DNA of 64,000 nt. It comes from Avena insularis (lineage: Eukaryota; Streptophyta; Magnoliopsida; Poales; Poaceae). The stretch covers positions 169,542,927 to 169,606,926 of the forward strand of contig CM042691.1 of the NCBI GenBank assembly GCA_023614405.1, in the 5' to 3' direction. Within the stretch, counting starts at the first letter, position 1. The number at the start of each line of letters is the position of its first letter. The notes beneath the pieces were generated by a model. It was not told the DNA's origin and did no database searches. It saw only the letters and a program-made list of their open reading frames with translations. Shown one piece after another: positions 10,431 through 23,000 of the stretch. The translations under genes and the position numbers were made by a program.

Positions 10431-11890
10431 CGGAGATGACGAGGGGGTCGAGCACCGTCACGTAGCTCCCGGGATTCGGGAGCGAATCCGTCTGGTCGGC
10501 CTGGCTGTAGGTGATGGGAGTCTCAGACCAGTTGAGGCGCAGGAGGACTGGGGGGATGACGGCGTTCACCTCCGCGCTGTGCTGCTTCCGGCTGCGATTA
10601 TCAATCTTCTCGTCCAAGAAGATGTGGTAGTTCTCGTCCTGTTGGGGGTAGCCTCCATTGCCGCGGTTGTTGCGGGCTGCCCTAGCCGGCGGTGGGGGAC
10701 TACCAGGAGGGGGTGGGGGAGAGGAGGTAACCCGGCCTGCTCCTTGAACTGCCTGGTCCAGCTGCACTGCCGAGTGGTGTGCGTAGCCGGCTTGGTGCCA
10801 CTGTGGTACTTGCAGGGACCGTCGAACATTTCCTGGAAGGTGAAGGCATTCCTCTGCCTCTTGTCGTTGTGAGCCGACGCGTCCTGCACCGTGTTAACTT
10901 GCCGCTGGTGGTATCGCGGGCTCTGCTACTCAACCGGGCGCTTGCCCTGGTAGCGCTTGTCGTTGTCGTGCCGTCTAGACGAGCCGGCATCGCCGTTCTG
11001 GCCGGCAGGTTTCTCCCTAGCCGGCTCGGTGGGAACCGGATGCCCTTCAGCGTTTACCCGGAGGGGCTTCTTCATTGCCGCATCCGCGGTGGCGTACTGG
11101 TCGGCGACGGTCATCAACTCTGCCATGGTCTTGGGCTCGTCGCACAGCAGCCGGTGGCGCAGCATTCTGCCTTCGCGGCACCCTTCGATGAAGAAACCGA
11201 TTGCCTGGTTCTCCACCACCGCTTTGCAGGAGTTGCGCAGCTCGGTCCAGCGGGTGAGGTATGCGTGATCCGACTCGCGGTCTCCCTGGACACACAGAGA
11301 AATATCACGGGGCCTGCCTGGGCCCTTGTATGTGCCGTTGATGTTGTTGGGCGCGAGGCTGTTGAGCCAGGTTCTTGCCGAGCCGGTCAGCATGAGGGGG
11401 ATGTAGAGGATCGCGACACGCTTGTTGCCGTGCGCGATGCCGACTGTGGTGACGTAGACGGCCTGCCAGTCTTCCGGCTTCATGCTGCTGTCGTACTTGG
11501 GTGTCCCGGGGGAGGGAGAACTTGTCGGGAAAGGGCACCTTCCGAATGCGTGGTCCGAAACACACAGGGCCAGTTGCATCCTCCTCCTCGGTGAGGCGAG
11601 CTTCCGTCAGAAGGTCGATGCGAGCGCGCGCATCTGGCTCAACCGGATTGGAAGTTACCACCTGGCCGGTGAGGCGGAACGGTGGAGGGGGTGGAGGTGG
11701 GTTCTGGCCAGCTGAGGGAGGGTGGCTCGTGGCGCCCTTCTCGCCGCGAAGCTGGCTGCTCCCGAACTGACTACGCTTGGAGTGCGGGGGTTGCTGGCCC
11801 TGAGACGCGGAGCACTCGGTCCGACGAGGTCCGCCCCGACTGTTGCCAGCCGGGCAATTCCCTCTAGAGTCGTCTTGTGAGACGTCGGAA
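10431..11890 (-). pseudogene. G1 gag, copy 2
   Basis: The better-preserved gag has an open frame at 11,579-10,926 with YDSSMKPEDWQAVYV, GIAHGNKRVAILYIPLML, ARTWLNSLAPNNI, YLTRWTELRNSC, AIGFFIEGC and a basic tail. An upstream frame (11,661-11,305) carries the CFGPRIRKVPFPDKF block. The LTR at 11,891 abuts the gag coding region with no PBS or leader, as in copy 1. The region 10,767-10,431 joins gag to protease and is Pro- and Arg-rich. Several frameshifts are needed to link the parts. Confidence 0.85.
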
Positions 11891-12364
11891 GGATGGGTTG
11901 TGAGACGTTGGATGTTCCAGGAACAGTGAGCACAAGTTTACCCAGGTTCAGATCCGACTGCGTTGATCGGATCCTACTCCTGCTAGCAACCCAATAACAT
12001 ATCGGCGTAACCCGAATGTTATAGAGGATTACAAGAGAGGTTCGCCTATGCGAGTTGGTTGTGGTTGTGTATCGAGTTGTTGCCCTAAAGGCTCCCATAG
12101 GGCCGGTTTATATAGTCACCGGGGCCTGGGGTTACAGGGAGAGACCTAGCCGGCTATGTTACAGAGTCGGTAACTATTTACAGCTTGGACTACAAGTAAT
12201 ACTATAGGCCTAAGTCGGTAACTCTTATGGGCCTTGTCGTAGCCGGAACTGGCTCCTCTCCTCTCTCTCTGACTGGGCCTCCCGTGAAGCAAAGCTCCAA
12301 CCCGTTGGTGGGCCACCCTAGTCAGCGAGTCCTGTGGGTATGCCCGGAAAGTATATCCCCAACA
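11891..12364 (-). repeat. G1 LTR, middle copy (outer end missing)
   Basis: It has the same start (TGTTGGGGATATAC on minus), TATA box and truncated far end as the 1,577-2,048 copy. It serves as the 3' LTR of the unit to its right and sits in the 5' LTR position for the gag-pol unit to its left. Confidence 0.88.
12106..12115 (-). promoter_or_regulatory. TATA box of G1 LTR (middle copy)
   Basis: CTATATAAAC on minus, at the same LTR position as in the other family LTRs. Confidence 0.65.
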
Positions 12365-12384
12365 GTAGCCCTCTGAAGTCTCCA
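12365..12384 (-). other. Polypurine tract, second unit
   Basis: GGAGACTTCAGAGGGCTAC on minus, directly before the LTR start at 12,364. Confidence 0.6.
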
Positions 12385-12934
12385 AGATTGGAAGTCGGAT
12401 CGTCTAGCTTGATGGTTTCTTTGTCTTGAGAATCTTGAAGGGTTCCCGAAAACTTCTTTCATTGATGTAGGATTCCGAGTCAATCGAGTCGGATATATTT
12501 TGCTCTGACCTTGATCTTTTCCTTGCTTGATTTGAAACATAAGCCGGATTTTACAGTGGTGTGCTGACTGAAAACTTTACAGGCCAGGTCCTGTCACTGA
12601 CAGGATTTCCATCAGCACGACCGTTGGTGGGTCCGTTCTTTATGGAACAGAACGCTGTTTCAATGCCTGCGCGAAAATGGAGGGGTCGGAAGAGTCGTGA
12701 GGAAGCTAACTCCCCCTTTCCTATATGCGTGGCGATAATCACGCATCGCACCACATGAACCTTGATGCAAAGACAAATAAACAGGAGAGAAAACCCTTCT
12801 TCTTAGATTCATCTCTCCATCGATTCATACATTGCTTCCTCGTACTCCTCGAGCTCTCCGCACCAGTTCCCATCTACACACCGTCGAGAAACAAATCTCT
12901 CCTTCCTCCACCAACCCTTCTTCCTCCAAGATCT

Positions 12935-14548
12935 ATGGCATCTGCCTCAACCTCTGGAGTGGCAGCGGCGGGTTCGTCGGTGGCGGAAGAGAAGAAGATG
13001 CGGGGTCTTTGGATCCCCAGCGCCATGGATACCACAGAGCTCCAAGTCATGGAGGATGAGGGGTTCATCATCGCCGGCGCGTGACGGAGTGCATGAGGAC
13101 ATGCTGTCCCCGTGCCGCTTGATGGTGAGAGGGTGCTGTTCGGCACTCACGTCGACCACGGCCTTATCTTGCCATCGTCGGACTTCTTCGTCGAGGTCCT
13201 CAACCATTACGGTGTGCAACTCCATAATCTTCCTCCCAACTCTCTACTCGAGCTTAGTGCTCATGCAGCTCTATGTGAGGGGTTTCTTGGCATTAGGCCA
13301 AGTCTCACCCTTTTCCGGTACTACTATGGTACTTGGAAGAATTCCATCATTGCCGGTGTTCCTTATGTCTCCGGCACTCTTAGCTTAGTCCTTAGGAGTA
13401 ATCGAATCTATCCTAGGGGTAACGCTAGCGAGTCCGTCAAACGCTGGGCCGGAACTTTCTTCTGTCATAAGGATATTCCGGCTCAGGGAAAGGCGTAAGA
13501 TCTTCCGGCATTCGTCAACGGCGCCGCTCCCCACCAAGATTCATGGGACGTGGAGGCGCCAGAGCTATCGGATATTTTGATCCTTGCCAAAAGGCGGATC
13601 GAGTATTTGATGAAGTATGAGGGACTCCGTGGATCCGACTTGATCCACTGCTGGCTGGAGCGCTGGATTCAGCCTCTCCAGCATGACGGAGATCTCCTAA
13701 TGCACCAGATCACGAGCGACAATAAGGACAAGATGAGGGTCAGTTCTAGGCGGCTCGCACCGAAGGATTACAAGACCCTCATGCAATATTTGATCAAGGA
13801 AAGAGTGGAACAGAAAGTTCCGAAAGTTTCCCTGAAGATGTATATGACCAACCTTCCTCTGACTCCGGTAAATATTTTGACTCTGCTTTTGCGTTTTGTC
13901 CTTCTTTTCGGTTATTTCTCTGACTCTATTTTCATCGATGCTTTTCAATTTTGTCAGCTCGAGAAACTCTCCAAGTCCAAGCTAGCTCCACTAGAGGGCT
14001 ATTTTTCAGATGACCCGGAGGCGACGGAGGATGATGAGGTGCAAGATGTTGCCGCTCTTGCCTACAAGAAGCGTAAGACGAAGGAAGTTGTTGCTGCTGG
14101 TAGCCAAGTCCTGCCAGTAGTTAAAAAGTAAGCACCTCACCTTTGTTATATTTCTAGAGCACACCTAAATTTTAGGATTTCCTTGTTATAGAGCTAAATC
14201 AATGTTGAAGAGCAAGATAAAGTCGGACAGCAAGCCGGGCAAGTAGATGCGTCAGCAGAAGCTTGTTATCTCCCCTGCTGTGCCACCGTCGACCCCATCC
14301 ACTACTCTATTAGCACAGGGAGCTTCTACATCCCCTGATGCTAGCAAGATATCGAAAGCCCTGGTCACCATTGATGACAGGCAACTAACAAGGGTGAACC
14401 CATAAAGGGTAATGATCCCATGGTAATGAACACAGGAACAGTGGATAAGGTGGTTGAATCTGCTGTCCCTGGCCTGAAGAGGAAAGAAAAGGAAGAGATC
14501 CTTAGGCTGGCTCAATCCAGTCTTGAGAAGCACTTGGGTCCTACATAA
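12935..14548 (+). pseudogene. aORF, second copy, C-terminally truncated
   Basis: ATG 12,935 corresponds to ATG 2,618. The gypsy-type domain lies at about 13,160-13,490 (LPSSDFFVEVLNHYGVQLHN, FRYYYGTW). A second block, 13,550-13,867, has RRIEYLMKYEGLRGSDLIHC and an LIKERVEQKV motif. Introns fall at 13,868-13,957 and 14,128-14,191, at exactly the positions of copy 1. After 14,225 it differs from copy 1 and instead resembles G3 (SDSKPGK, LVTIDDRQ, EEILRLAQSSL). It stops at about 14,548, where gag-leader sequence begins, so the coiled-coil exons are missing. In-frame stops lie near 13,083 and 14,248. Confidence 0.78.
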
Positions 14549-16545
14549 ACATCCTCTTCCTCCTACCGTCGCGCTTCTATGTTTGATTCAATGCGATGGC
14601 GAGCGTCGTTTGGTGAGATAGATCTGCGCCTTGGAGGATCGCGACATTTGCGCGGTGGAGTCAGATTTCTTCTTCTTCTCTCACCATTGCCGCCTCCGCC
14701 CCTGCGGCTCCATGGCTACTAGATTCAGGACGATCCGGATCGTCTCTTCATCCGGCATTGCCAGTCGGACGGCTCGGTGGTGGCATCCTTATCCGATCTT
14801 GTTCCTCCCGCTAGCGGCGTCTTTCCGGGTCTTCTCTATAGCAATTTTTTTGCCGACAATGGTCCTGATGAGGAACCATTGCCCTGATGGCATCTTCAGA
14901 TGCAGACAGAATAACCCTTGCCTAGTCACATGCCGGCCGGCGGGAGTGGCCGTTTGAGCCGGTTCTTGAATTCTCTTCTTCTCCACGGGGATGATGACGT
15001 TGAGTTGTATCCCTGTGGAGTCTTACATCAGCGCTTTGGTCAGCGCCATTGTGGCAAAACTCGGATTTTGAGGCCAGCTTGCCACTAAATGACGCGGCCG
15101 TTTTCTGCTGCTTTAATCCTTTGTCCAGCAACACCACACACTGCTAGACCTGCTGTGGAGATGGATTGCTGGCGAGGATGGCACGAGCTGCAGCAGTGTT
15201 TTCCACCGGCGTGTTGTAGACTCAGATCTTCTCTCCATCTTTTCTGTGGAATAGATCTATATGGATATCCGGATTCTTGTTAGCAAGAAACAGACCTCCC
15301 CTTGTTTTGTTTGGATGTCACTTGAAATCTGGCTGATATCTGGCAGGATCACTGTCTAACTTCTTTCTCATCTCGACGAGGCGCGCAACCTCTTCAGGTA
15401 GAAACAAGCGGTGCTTTTCTAGGTCCTCAGCCCTTTTCTCCAGTTCCTCCGGCGTAAGATCCGAAGCTGTTTGGATTGGAATCGTGAGAGCATCTCCGTA
15501 GATTTCGCGTGCACCCTTGGTGACAACGTGTCCATACACAGGAGGGTCGATCGGGGTGGGGTTAATCGGATCTCCGTCCCGATTCTCCAGCTGGATCTCT
15601 TCATCAACTTTTTCTTCGTTGGTTTCCTCGTCGCCCGGTTCTGCCGGAGTCAGATTCTTGTTGTTCTTCTTCTTCTTTGACCGCCCAGTAGCCTTGACGT
15701 GCGTACCAGTGGCAAAGACGGCTTTTGGTCCTGTACCGGGGGATAAACTTGCGTCAGTACTTTCCATCATGGTTGGTTTGTGGACCTTGGAGGAATCTCC
15801 GGTGTCCATGTCATCCTGTGAGGTGTAGCTTTCATCCATGCTATCGTATGGACTAGGAGGAGTTTCAGTCTCACCTTGCGCTTGTCTGGAGACGTGCTCT
15901 TGCTTGTACTCAATCTCTTTGTCGAAATCTCAAAGATCCTGCGATGTGATTGACTCCGTTGGGGAGCCAGGTGAGTCGGTGTTTTCTTCGATTGCGTTTA
16001 GGACCGAGTCGCTACCAGCTCCAGCATCGACAAAGTCGGATCCAGTGCTTATGTGGTATACGAAACAATGCTTCTTCTTGTTTATGTTCTAGAGGTACTT
16101 GTATAACTTGGTTTCGCTTCGACGTCACCAAAGTTGGATCCGTAGCGGATGTATTCCTCGTCTGTGTATCTGATTTTTCTAGAGAGATTGGATCTGGATT
16201 CTTCTTCCACTTCTTCTTCCACTTCAGGAGTGGGCTGGGTGGGTTTGATTTTCTACGGGATCCTGAACACTTCCACCTCTACGGACAAATTAGAACTGGA
16301 TTTTTCTTCCGCCATGGTAATCACCTCGAGGGTGGGTTGGGTGGGTTCAGCAAAATCGAGATAAATATCAATCTCGCCGATTGACAAGATCATGTAAGTT
16401 TTCACGGGTTTCGAAGCCGAATCAAAGTCTCATCAAGAAGGATGAGAAGGACCTCACTAGCGTAGACCATGTGACCCATGTCGATTGTTTCGCCGATTCC
16501 TGCACGCGCAGATTCTGCCTAAAACGATGCTCCAAAGGTCACCTA
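14549..16545 (-). pseudogene. Gag leader / N-terminal region (degenerate)
   Basis: This lies just downstream (minus sense) of the PBS, where gag should begin. One clear open frame (15,839-15,318, 173 codons) is acidic and Lys-rich with KKKKNNKN, ends EEVARLVEMRKKLDSDPARY plus a short tail, and has no domain I can name. Short blocks further left (PVENTAAARAILASNPS; VVLLDKGLKQQKTAA) look like decayed gag N-terminal sequence. The gag core and all of pol expected next are absent, because the sequence joins the aORF tail at about 14,548. This unit is an internally deleted derivative. Confidence 0.6.
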
Positions 16546-16562
16546 CCCCACGGTGGGCGCCA
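16546..16562 (-). other. Primer-binding site, tRNA-Lys type
   Basis: The minus strand reads TGGCGCCCACCGTGGGG, complementary to the 3' end of plant tRNA-Lys(CUU) as I recall it. It lies two bases from the LTR edge at 16,565, exactly where a PBS belongs. It is the only preserved PBS among the G1 units. Confidence 0.85.
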
Positions 16563-16564
16563 AC

Positions 16565-17088
16565 TATCGTCGGATTGTCGACAAGTACGCCATAAGGGGT
16601 CCTAGTGGTGTTGGAAGTATGGGGTGTGATATGTCCGAGGTTCCAGGAGCGGTGATCACAAGTTAACCCAGGTTCAGATTTGACTGCGGTGATCGGATCC
16701 TACTCCTGCTAGCAACCCAGTAATATATCGACGTAAGCCGGATGTTATAGAGGATTACAAGAGAGGTTCGCTTGTGCGAGTTGGTTGTGGTTGTGTATCG
16801 AGTTGTTGCCCTAAAGGCTCCCATAGGGACGGTTTATATAGTCACAAGGGCCTAGGGTTACAGGGAGAGACCTATCCGGCTACGTTACAGAGTCGGTAAC
16901 TATGTACAGCTTGGACTACAAGTAATACTACAGGCCTAAGTCGGTAACTCTTCTGGGCCTTGTCGTAGCTAGAACTGGCTCCTCCTCTTTCTCTGACTGG
17001 GCCACCCGTGAAGCAAAGCTTTAACCCGTTGGTGGGCCACCCTGGTCCGCGAGTCCTGTGGGTATACCCGGAAAGTATATCCCCAACA
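16565..17088 (-). repeat. G1 5' LTR (full length, 524 bp)
   Basis: The minus-strand start is TGTTGGGGATATAC and the end is ...CAATCCGACGATA (terminal CA mutated to TA compared with CGACGACA in G3). The PBS follows at one side, and unrelated long-LTR sequence begins at 17,089 on the other. Confidence 0.92.
16832..16841 (-). promoter_or_regulatory. TATA box of G1 5' LTR
   Basis: CTATATAAAC on minus, in the LTR that drives this unit. Confidence 0.68.
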
Positions 17089-20000
17089 CCTTGCAGTACC
17101 AACACGGTTTACATTATTTGTATTTATGGAACTATCTGAAGTAGCTAGTTAATGAAAAGTACACATGTTTGTATTTTATTTACTGTAAAATATTTGTATA
17201 CTATTTTGGTCCAAGGCTGAGGCTGCATGTTAGAGGAAACCCTAGGGAACAGGTAGAAAAATAGATCTGGACATACGGACATATTTTTCATTTTCAATTT
17301 GAATTAATCCTAAACGTAATCCTGTAGATCTGGAAGAAATAGATAAACGAAAAGGAGGGACTGGGCTGGAAGGAACCGCTGTTCCTAGCACCGTGCTAGG
17401 CCGGCCCAATAGGAGCGTGCCGCGCACGCAAGAAACTGGCTGCAGGGCTGCGGAGAGGGGCCATCGAGCCGGGGGCCAACTGCCTTGCGCGGCGTAGAAT
17501 CGGTATGGGTAGGCAACCTCCATACGATTAGACTAGATCGGACGGCCAGTCGTCATCTTCTCACTCTCGACACGATGGCGGGGACTAAACCCTAGGTGGG
17601 ACCAAGGAGAGGCAGGGAGGCACACCAGGTGGTGGAGAGGAGTTGGGGAAGAGCCGAGGCAACATGGTGCACGCCGATGACCTCAAAGAGGGGTGGGAAG
17701 GCGGGGTTCCTCATCGCAGTAGGTCTCACACAGTGGTGGTCGAAGAGAGACTGGCTGAAGTTTGCTAGTGTTGTTACAGGGGCTGCTACAGATCAACACA
17801 AAGGGTACCATTAACATCAGAAGAAGGAGGGGAGTTCAAGTAGGTGACATGCAGAGGGGGAGGGCTAGAGGGGATAAAGCCTTGCTCGGTTTTCTGAGGG
17901 AGGATGAAGCTTCTCTTCTCCTCTCCTTCAAGCAGGGCAGAGCAAGGGAGAGGGAGGGGGAGATCTGGGCGACAAGTGGGGGTGGTTGGGGGCAAATGAA
18001 TCGATGGGGAGGTGATAAAGTGGCTTGCTGCCTTTTATTTGGAGGAGGGACGGTGTATGGTGGACAATTCCATGGAGGGGCTAGGGAAGGTCCATGGCTT
18101 TGCCATTGGATGACAAGGGAGGTGCAGAGGGGGTGTGGGGCCAGTATCTCGGCCATAGAGAAACAAGGGAGCTGCTGGTGGCGTAGGGAGTGCCCAAGAT
18201 TATTGCCATGTGTGTCTCTCCCTCTATTTCACCTGAGCACATTGGACAAGGAAGAGGGGTGCTATAGTGCAAGATACAGTGGGTGGTCGACCAGAGGGGT
18301 GAGTTGTGCTATATAAGCTTGCTGGACCAAGATTGATAAGGGTTGGGTGTATTTAGATCAAGGTTTGATGGATGTTGCAAAATTGATCAATTTGAGACTT
18401 GTGAAGGAGGTTGAATAAATTGCATTGGGAAAGGTGGGGAAATGGTACTAGTAGATTAATATGTTCATATCATGATCCTAGGAATTTTTTGGGATTTTTC
18501 AAATGATTACATGTCCACTTAACCTCATTTAAGCAAAAAGTGCAGAAATGATTTATTATAAGCTAATGTGATATTTTTACATTGGGCAAGGTGGGTTTTT
18601 GGTTCCAAATGGTTCTAAATAACATAACACGCATTCGGTATTTTTTTTGGAATTTATTTGGGTAGAAAAGTATTTTTAAGGTATTATTTCTTGTTTCTGC
18701 CATTTAGGAAAAGGGGAAAATAGAAATAATAAAGGATCTCAAGAATATTTATTTCTGAGTTGGGAAGTTAGGATATGGTATATAGGCATCAACTACGCAT
18801 TGAGTTGGTAAGGTAATATGGAGAAAAACAAACTTTTCTTTATAGAGAAGGTTTTAAGGATTTTCCCACAAATGGAATTTAAATAATTTTGGATTCCAAA
18901 TAATTATAGGAATTATTTGGAAAAAATTTAAATCCAAGGTAGATGATGTTGACTTGAAGTATGTACCATAACGAACCTTGGTTTTTTAAATTCTACCTTG
19001 AGAATGGAAGAAACTATATATTGAAGGATCTAAGATTATGATATTTTTATACCGCCTAAACATGGTTGGAGTAGTGAGAGAGCTCAACTTGGTACAAGGG
19101 ATAGATGGATGGATAGAACAAGTTGTATAGATTATCATGATGTCAAGAGTTGGGATTTTTTGTATTTAAGGTGATCTGGATGTGATGGAAAACTTTGTTG
19201 AAACAAGGCTGCAATAGCAGATGAGTCATGATGCCTCATAAACCATGTGGGTTTAAGAAGCACAATGCTCCAATAGAAACAAGTGAAGTATGGATTGATA
19301 GATCATGGTTAGTAGATTATAACCATGCAAAGAGTGTAACATCCCAAGTTCGGCAACTATAATCTTCTGTCAAAAAGGCAAAAATCAGGGGGAACAAAAA
19401 CTTTTTCTTAGTAAGTGCTGCAATGTTTGCTTACTTGTTTGCTTGTGTTCATGCAACTGATTGTCTATTAGGTGATATACTTCTTATCTCAACGCTTTTT
19501 GGCAAAAGCTATTTTTACCAAAGAAATGTCTTGTCTCATCCTTCATATTCTCAAATGTTCTGGCAATTCAATCCTGAGCCAAGATGACTTTGACAAAACA
19601 AAATATTTTAGTAATTCTATTAACAAAACAATGGAGGACTACTTATAATCTCGTTATATTTTCAAGACATATTTTTCAACTACTCTTACCTCTAGGTTTC
19701 TCCAAAACCTTTCCTAAAACCTTTTCACTCCAATGTTGGTAGGAGTACCAAGAGTTCATTATCTCCCTTCAAAACCCCACCTCTTCAAAACACCCAGGCT
19801 TACCTCAAGCTAGGCTTGAGGGTAACCCAAGTGGTAGTGGATAAGCTTAATAAAATGAATTGCCTTGATATGATGTTTGCCTTGTTTGCTTAGGATCTAG
19901 AGTGAGATAATCTAGTAGCTCATCCCTTAGGAACCAATCTATGTTTGTGATCATCAATCTCAAACTAAGCAACCCAAACTCAATCAATCTTGAGTCACTC

Positions 20001-23000
20001 AGGTGAATCTCAGATCTACTCAACCAGATCAATCCTGAGCTAATCCTTTGTATTAGCATCCAACTCATCAAAGACCAAATACAATCATGGATCTATTCTA
20101 TAAAATACATACCTCAATATCAACCCCTTGATGAATAGAATAAACCCTTGCCACTCTCTCAAAATTTACCCTCTTGCACACTAGGTAAAATCGACCAGTC
20201 TGCCAAATTTGGCCAAGTTTGGAATCTTTAACTAGATTCAATTTTTGGAAGTCCACCTACTCCAACCAATGTGCATTCTTGAAAATATAATTGAACCATA
20301 TTGTATTAAATCATTAGTACTACCAAATCCCACTCTTGACCTTGGTTAAACCATTCTGGTTCCCACTCATCCATGATGGTTTTGTAGTCAAGATAATAAT
20401 CTTTTCTGCAAATCTTATCATCTTGCCTACTTTGGAAGAAGCTCACATCTATATGTTACCACCCCTTGACCAACTCTTTGCATGGTTATGATCTAATAAC
20501 CCTGTTCTATGAATTCATACTTCACTTGTTTCCATTGGATATTTGCGTTTCTTAAACCCACATGGTTTATAAGGCATCATGATGTATCTGTTATGGCAGC
20601 CTTATTTTCAACAAAGTTTGCCATCACTCCTAAACCACCTCAAATACAACCAAGCCCAACTATTGGTACCATTCTCATATATATAACTTGTTCTATCTAT
20701 CCATATATCCCTTGTACCAAGGTGAGCTATGAGCTCCCTAATCCCACCTTGTTTAGGTGGCATAAAAATATCCAAATCCAAGGTCTACCAAATCTAGTTT
20801 CTTCCTTACTCACCATATTTCCCCCAAGAATTCAGTTGTAAATGATGTTTAAATCAAGTTTACAACACCTACTTTGAATATAATCATCCCAAAATAATTC
20901 TCATAATTATTTGGATTATTAAAGTATTTAAATCCCTTTACTTGCAAAATCCTCCAAAACCTTCTCTATAAAGGCAGGTTTTTTTTATCCAAATCACTTT
21001 GTCAAATCCATGCACATTTGAGTTCTATACCCCATATCCTACCTTAACATCTCAAAAATAAATATTTTTTAGATTTCTTAATATTTCTTTCTGCCTTTTT
21101 TCTTAAATGGCAGAAATAAGAAATAATTAATTAAAAATACTTTCCCATCTCAATAAATTATAATAAAATTACCCATAGTGTAATATGGCATTCAGGACCA
21201 TATCACATCAGAAACTCAACTGGCCCAATGTAAATTTATCAAATGAGCTTCTATAATCTACTTCTGCACTTTTGAAATAATAGAAGAAATGATGAGCTAG
21301 GATATTCTGAAAAATCCCAAATAAATCTCTAGGGTATATCTTGATCATATCCATCTACCAAAACAATTTCCCCAACTTTCTTTATGCAAAATTTTCAACT
21401 TCCTTCACAAGCACCAATTTGATCAAGTTTGCAACATCAATCAAACCTTGATCCAAACCAACTGAAATCCTCACCAAGCCATGTTAAATACTCCACCATA
21501 GCACCCAACACACCCCTGGCCATATGATACTACATCCCTAGCTATTGTAGCACCCCCTCGCTTCTTGTCCCGTGTGCTTGAGTGAGAGATAGAGGTAACT
21601 TGTTTAGTGCAAATATTGCAAATATCTTCCCCCAGCAGCCCTTGTCTATCTCTGGTCATATACATGGCCCCACACACCCATCTCCACCACCCCCATTGCC
21701 CAACCAGTATCCAACACCCTTGCCCATGCCCAAACATGGACATTGTCCACCATAGACCCCTCACTTCGGTTTATAAGGCCACAGGCTAGTACAACCTCTC
21801 TCCCCTCCATCATTTCCTCCCTCACCACCCACCTACCCTCCCCAGAGCTCCTCTTCCCCTCCCCTGCTCTGTTCTATTCGAGGGAAGAAGAACAAGGAGC
21901 TTCGGCCCCCTCCAAGAATTTGAGAAAGGCCCCCTCCCCCGAGCTTACCTCTCTCTACATGTTGCGCCCTAGCACCCACTGCTCCTATGAATCTAACCAT
22001 ATAATCCTTCTTGCCCAGGACCCCCTCTACAACTAGCCCCGGAGTGCACTGGCGAGCTCTCCCTCGGTCAAGACTACGCGTGAGCCCGCCCCAAAGAAGA
22101 AACCCACCATTCCACCCCTCGTTGAGTTCGCCGCACTGCGCCGCGTCACCTGTTGCCCTCCCCATCGCCTCCTAGCCCGCAATTAAGCTCCCCCGTGCCG
22201 CCCAGACCTAGCTAGGGTTTCCGCCGCCTCTACTCCGGCTCGCTGGAGTAGATGAAGGCCGACCATCGATCCCCACTTGATCGAACGACCGGAGATGCTC
22301 CGTACCCCTTCGCCCCCCTGCACCACTGACCGTCAGGCCCCGTCACAGCCCTTTTCAAAATTTTGTACCACACGTGTCATTGCCTTGGGTGGGCCGAATC
22401 CCCCACGCGGCCCATCTTCCTTATAGATCTGGCATGAATCCCTTTTTCTTTTTATTCTTTGTGTAGATCCAGAATTTTAGGCTTTAGGCTTAAATTCAAA
22501 TGAAAATGGTAAAATACCCTAAATCTATTAGATCTAAATATTACCAAGTTCCTGTGTGTTTTTCTAACATACAGAACAAGTACCTGGCCAAAAGTAATTC
22601 TCCTTATTTAATGGCATGTAATCTACTAGCATGTATCTAATATACTAAATAAAAACCCAGAAATTTATACTTATCCAAATAGAATGAATCAGGTTTCATT
22701 TGATAGATAAATGAAATACCCATTTTTGGGCCCATTCCTCATGGCAAGGTGAACCATGGTTTGGCATAGGTAAAAATGACAAAACAGGGCATTTATGCCT
22801 TTATAAAATTCTCTAGGCAAAACCACAAATGGTTTTGACCTAATTCCAACTCTATGTACATCTACATATCGATATATATCAAACACCAGGAGCCCACAAT
22901 TTATTAAACATCTAATGAATTTTGGTGTATTAAACTATTCATTGGATTGTTTATTTACTAGAAAAATCACTACAGTAGTTCTGTAAATCCAAAAGCTGTG

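Larger units (their letters stand above)
1..17088 (-). mobile_element. G1: tandem Gypsy (Tat/Retand-type) retrotransposon array
   Basis: On the minus strand the order is LTR (17,088-16,565), PBS, gag leader, reverse-strand aORF, LTR (12,364-11,891), gag, protease, RT, RNase H, integrase, reverse-strand aORF, LTR (2,048-1,577), then gag and protease again, running off the window start. Adjacent units therefore share LTRs, and positions 1-3,908 match 10,314-14,225 nearly base for base by eye. The order protease-RT-RNase H-integrase is Gypsy. A second RNase H module and an opposite-strand gene between integrase and the 3' LTR are known features of Tat/Retand elements (RIRE2, Grande). The right flank at 17,089 begins CCTTG, the likely 5-bp target duplication, whose partner lies outside the window. 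All coding parts carry stops or frameshifts. Confidence 0.9.

Noticed and set aside
14631..15283. Possible host gene fragment on the plus strand
   Set aside because: The plus-strand frames are short and carry no domain. Position after the PBS and the minus-strand blocks fit gag leader better.
17596..18316. Overlapping open frames in copy D (also 37,907-38,617 in copy C and 21,833-22,165 in copy A)
   Set aside because: They are in GC- and purine-rich parts of the long LTR, are not preserved among copies A, C and D, and show no domain.
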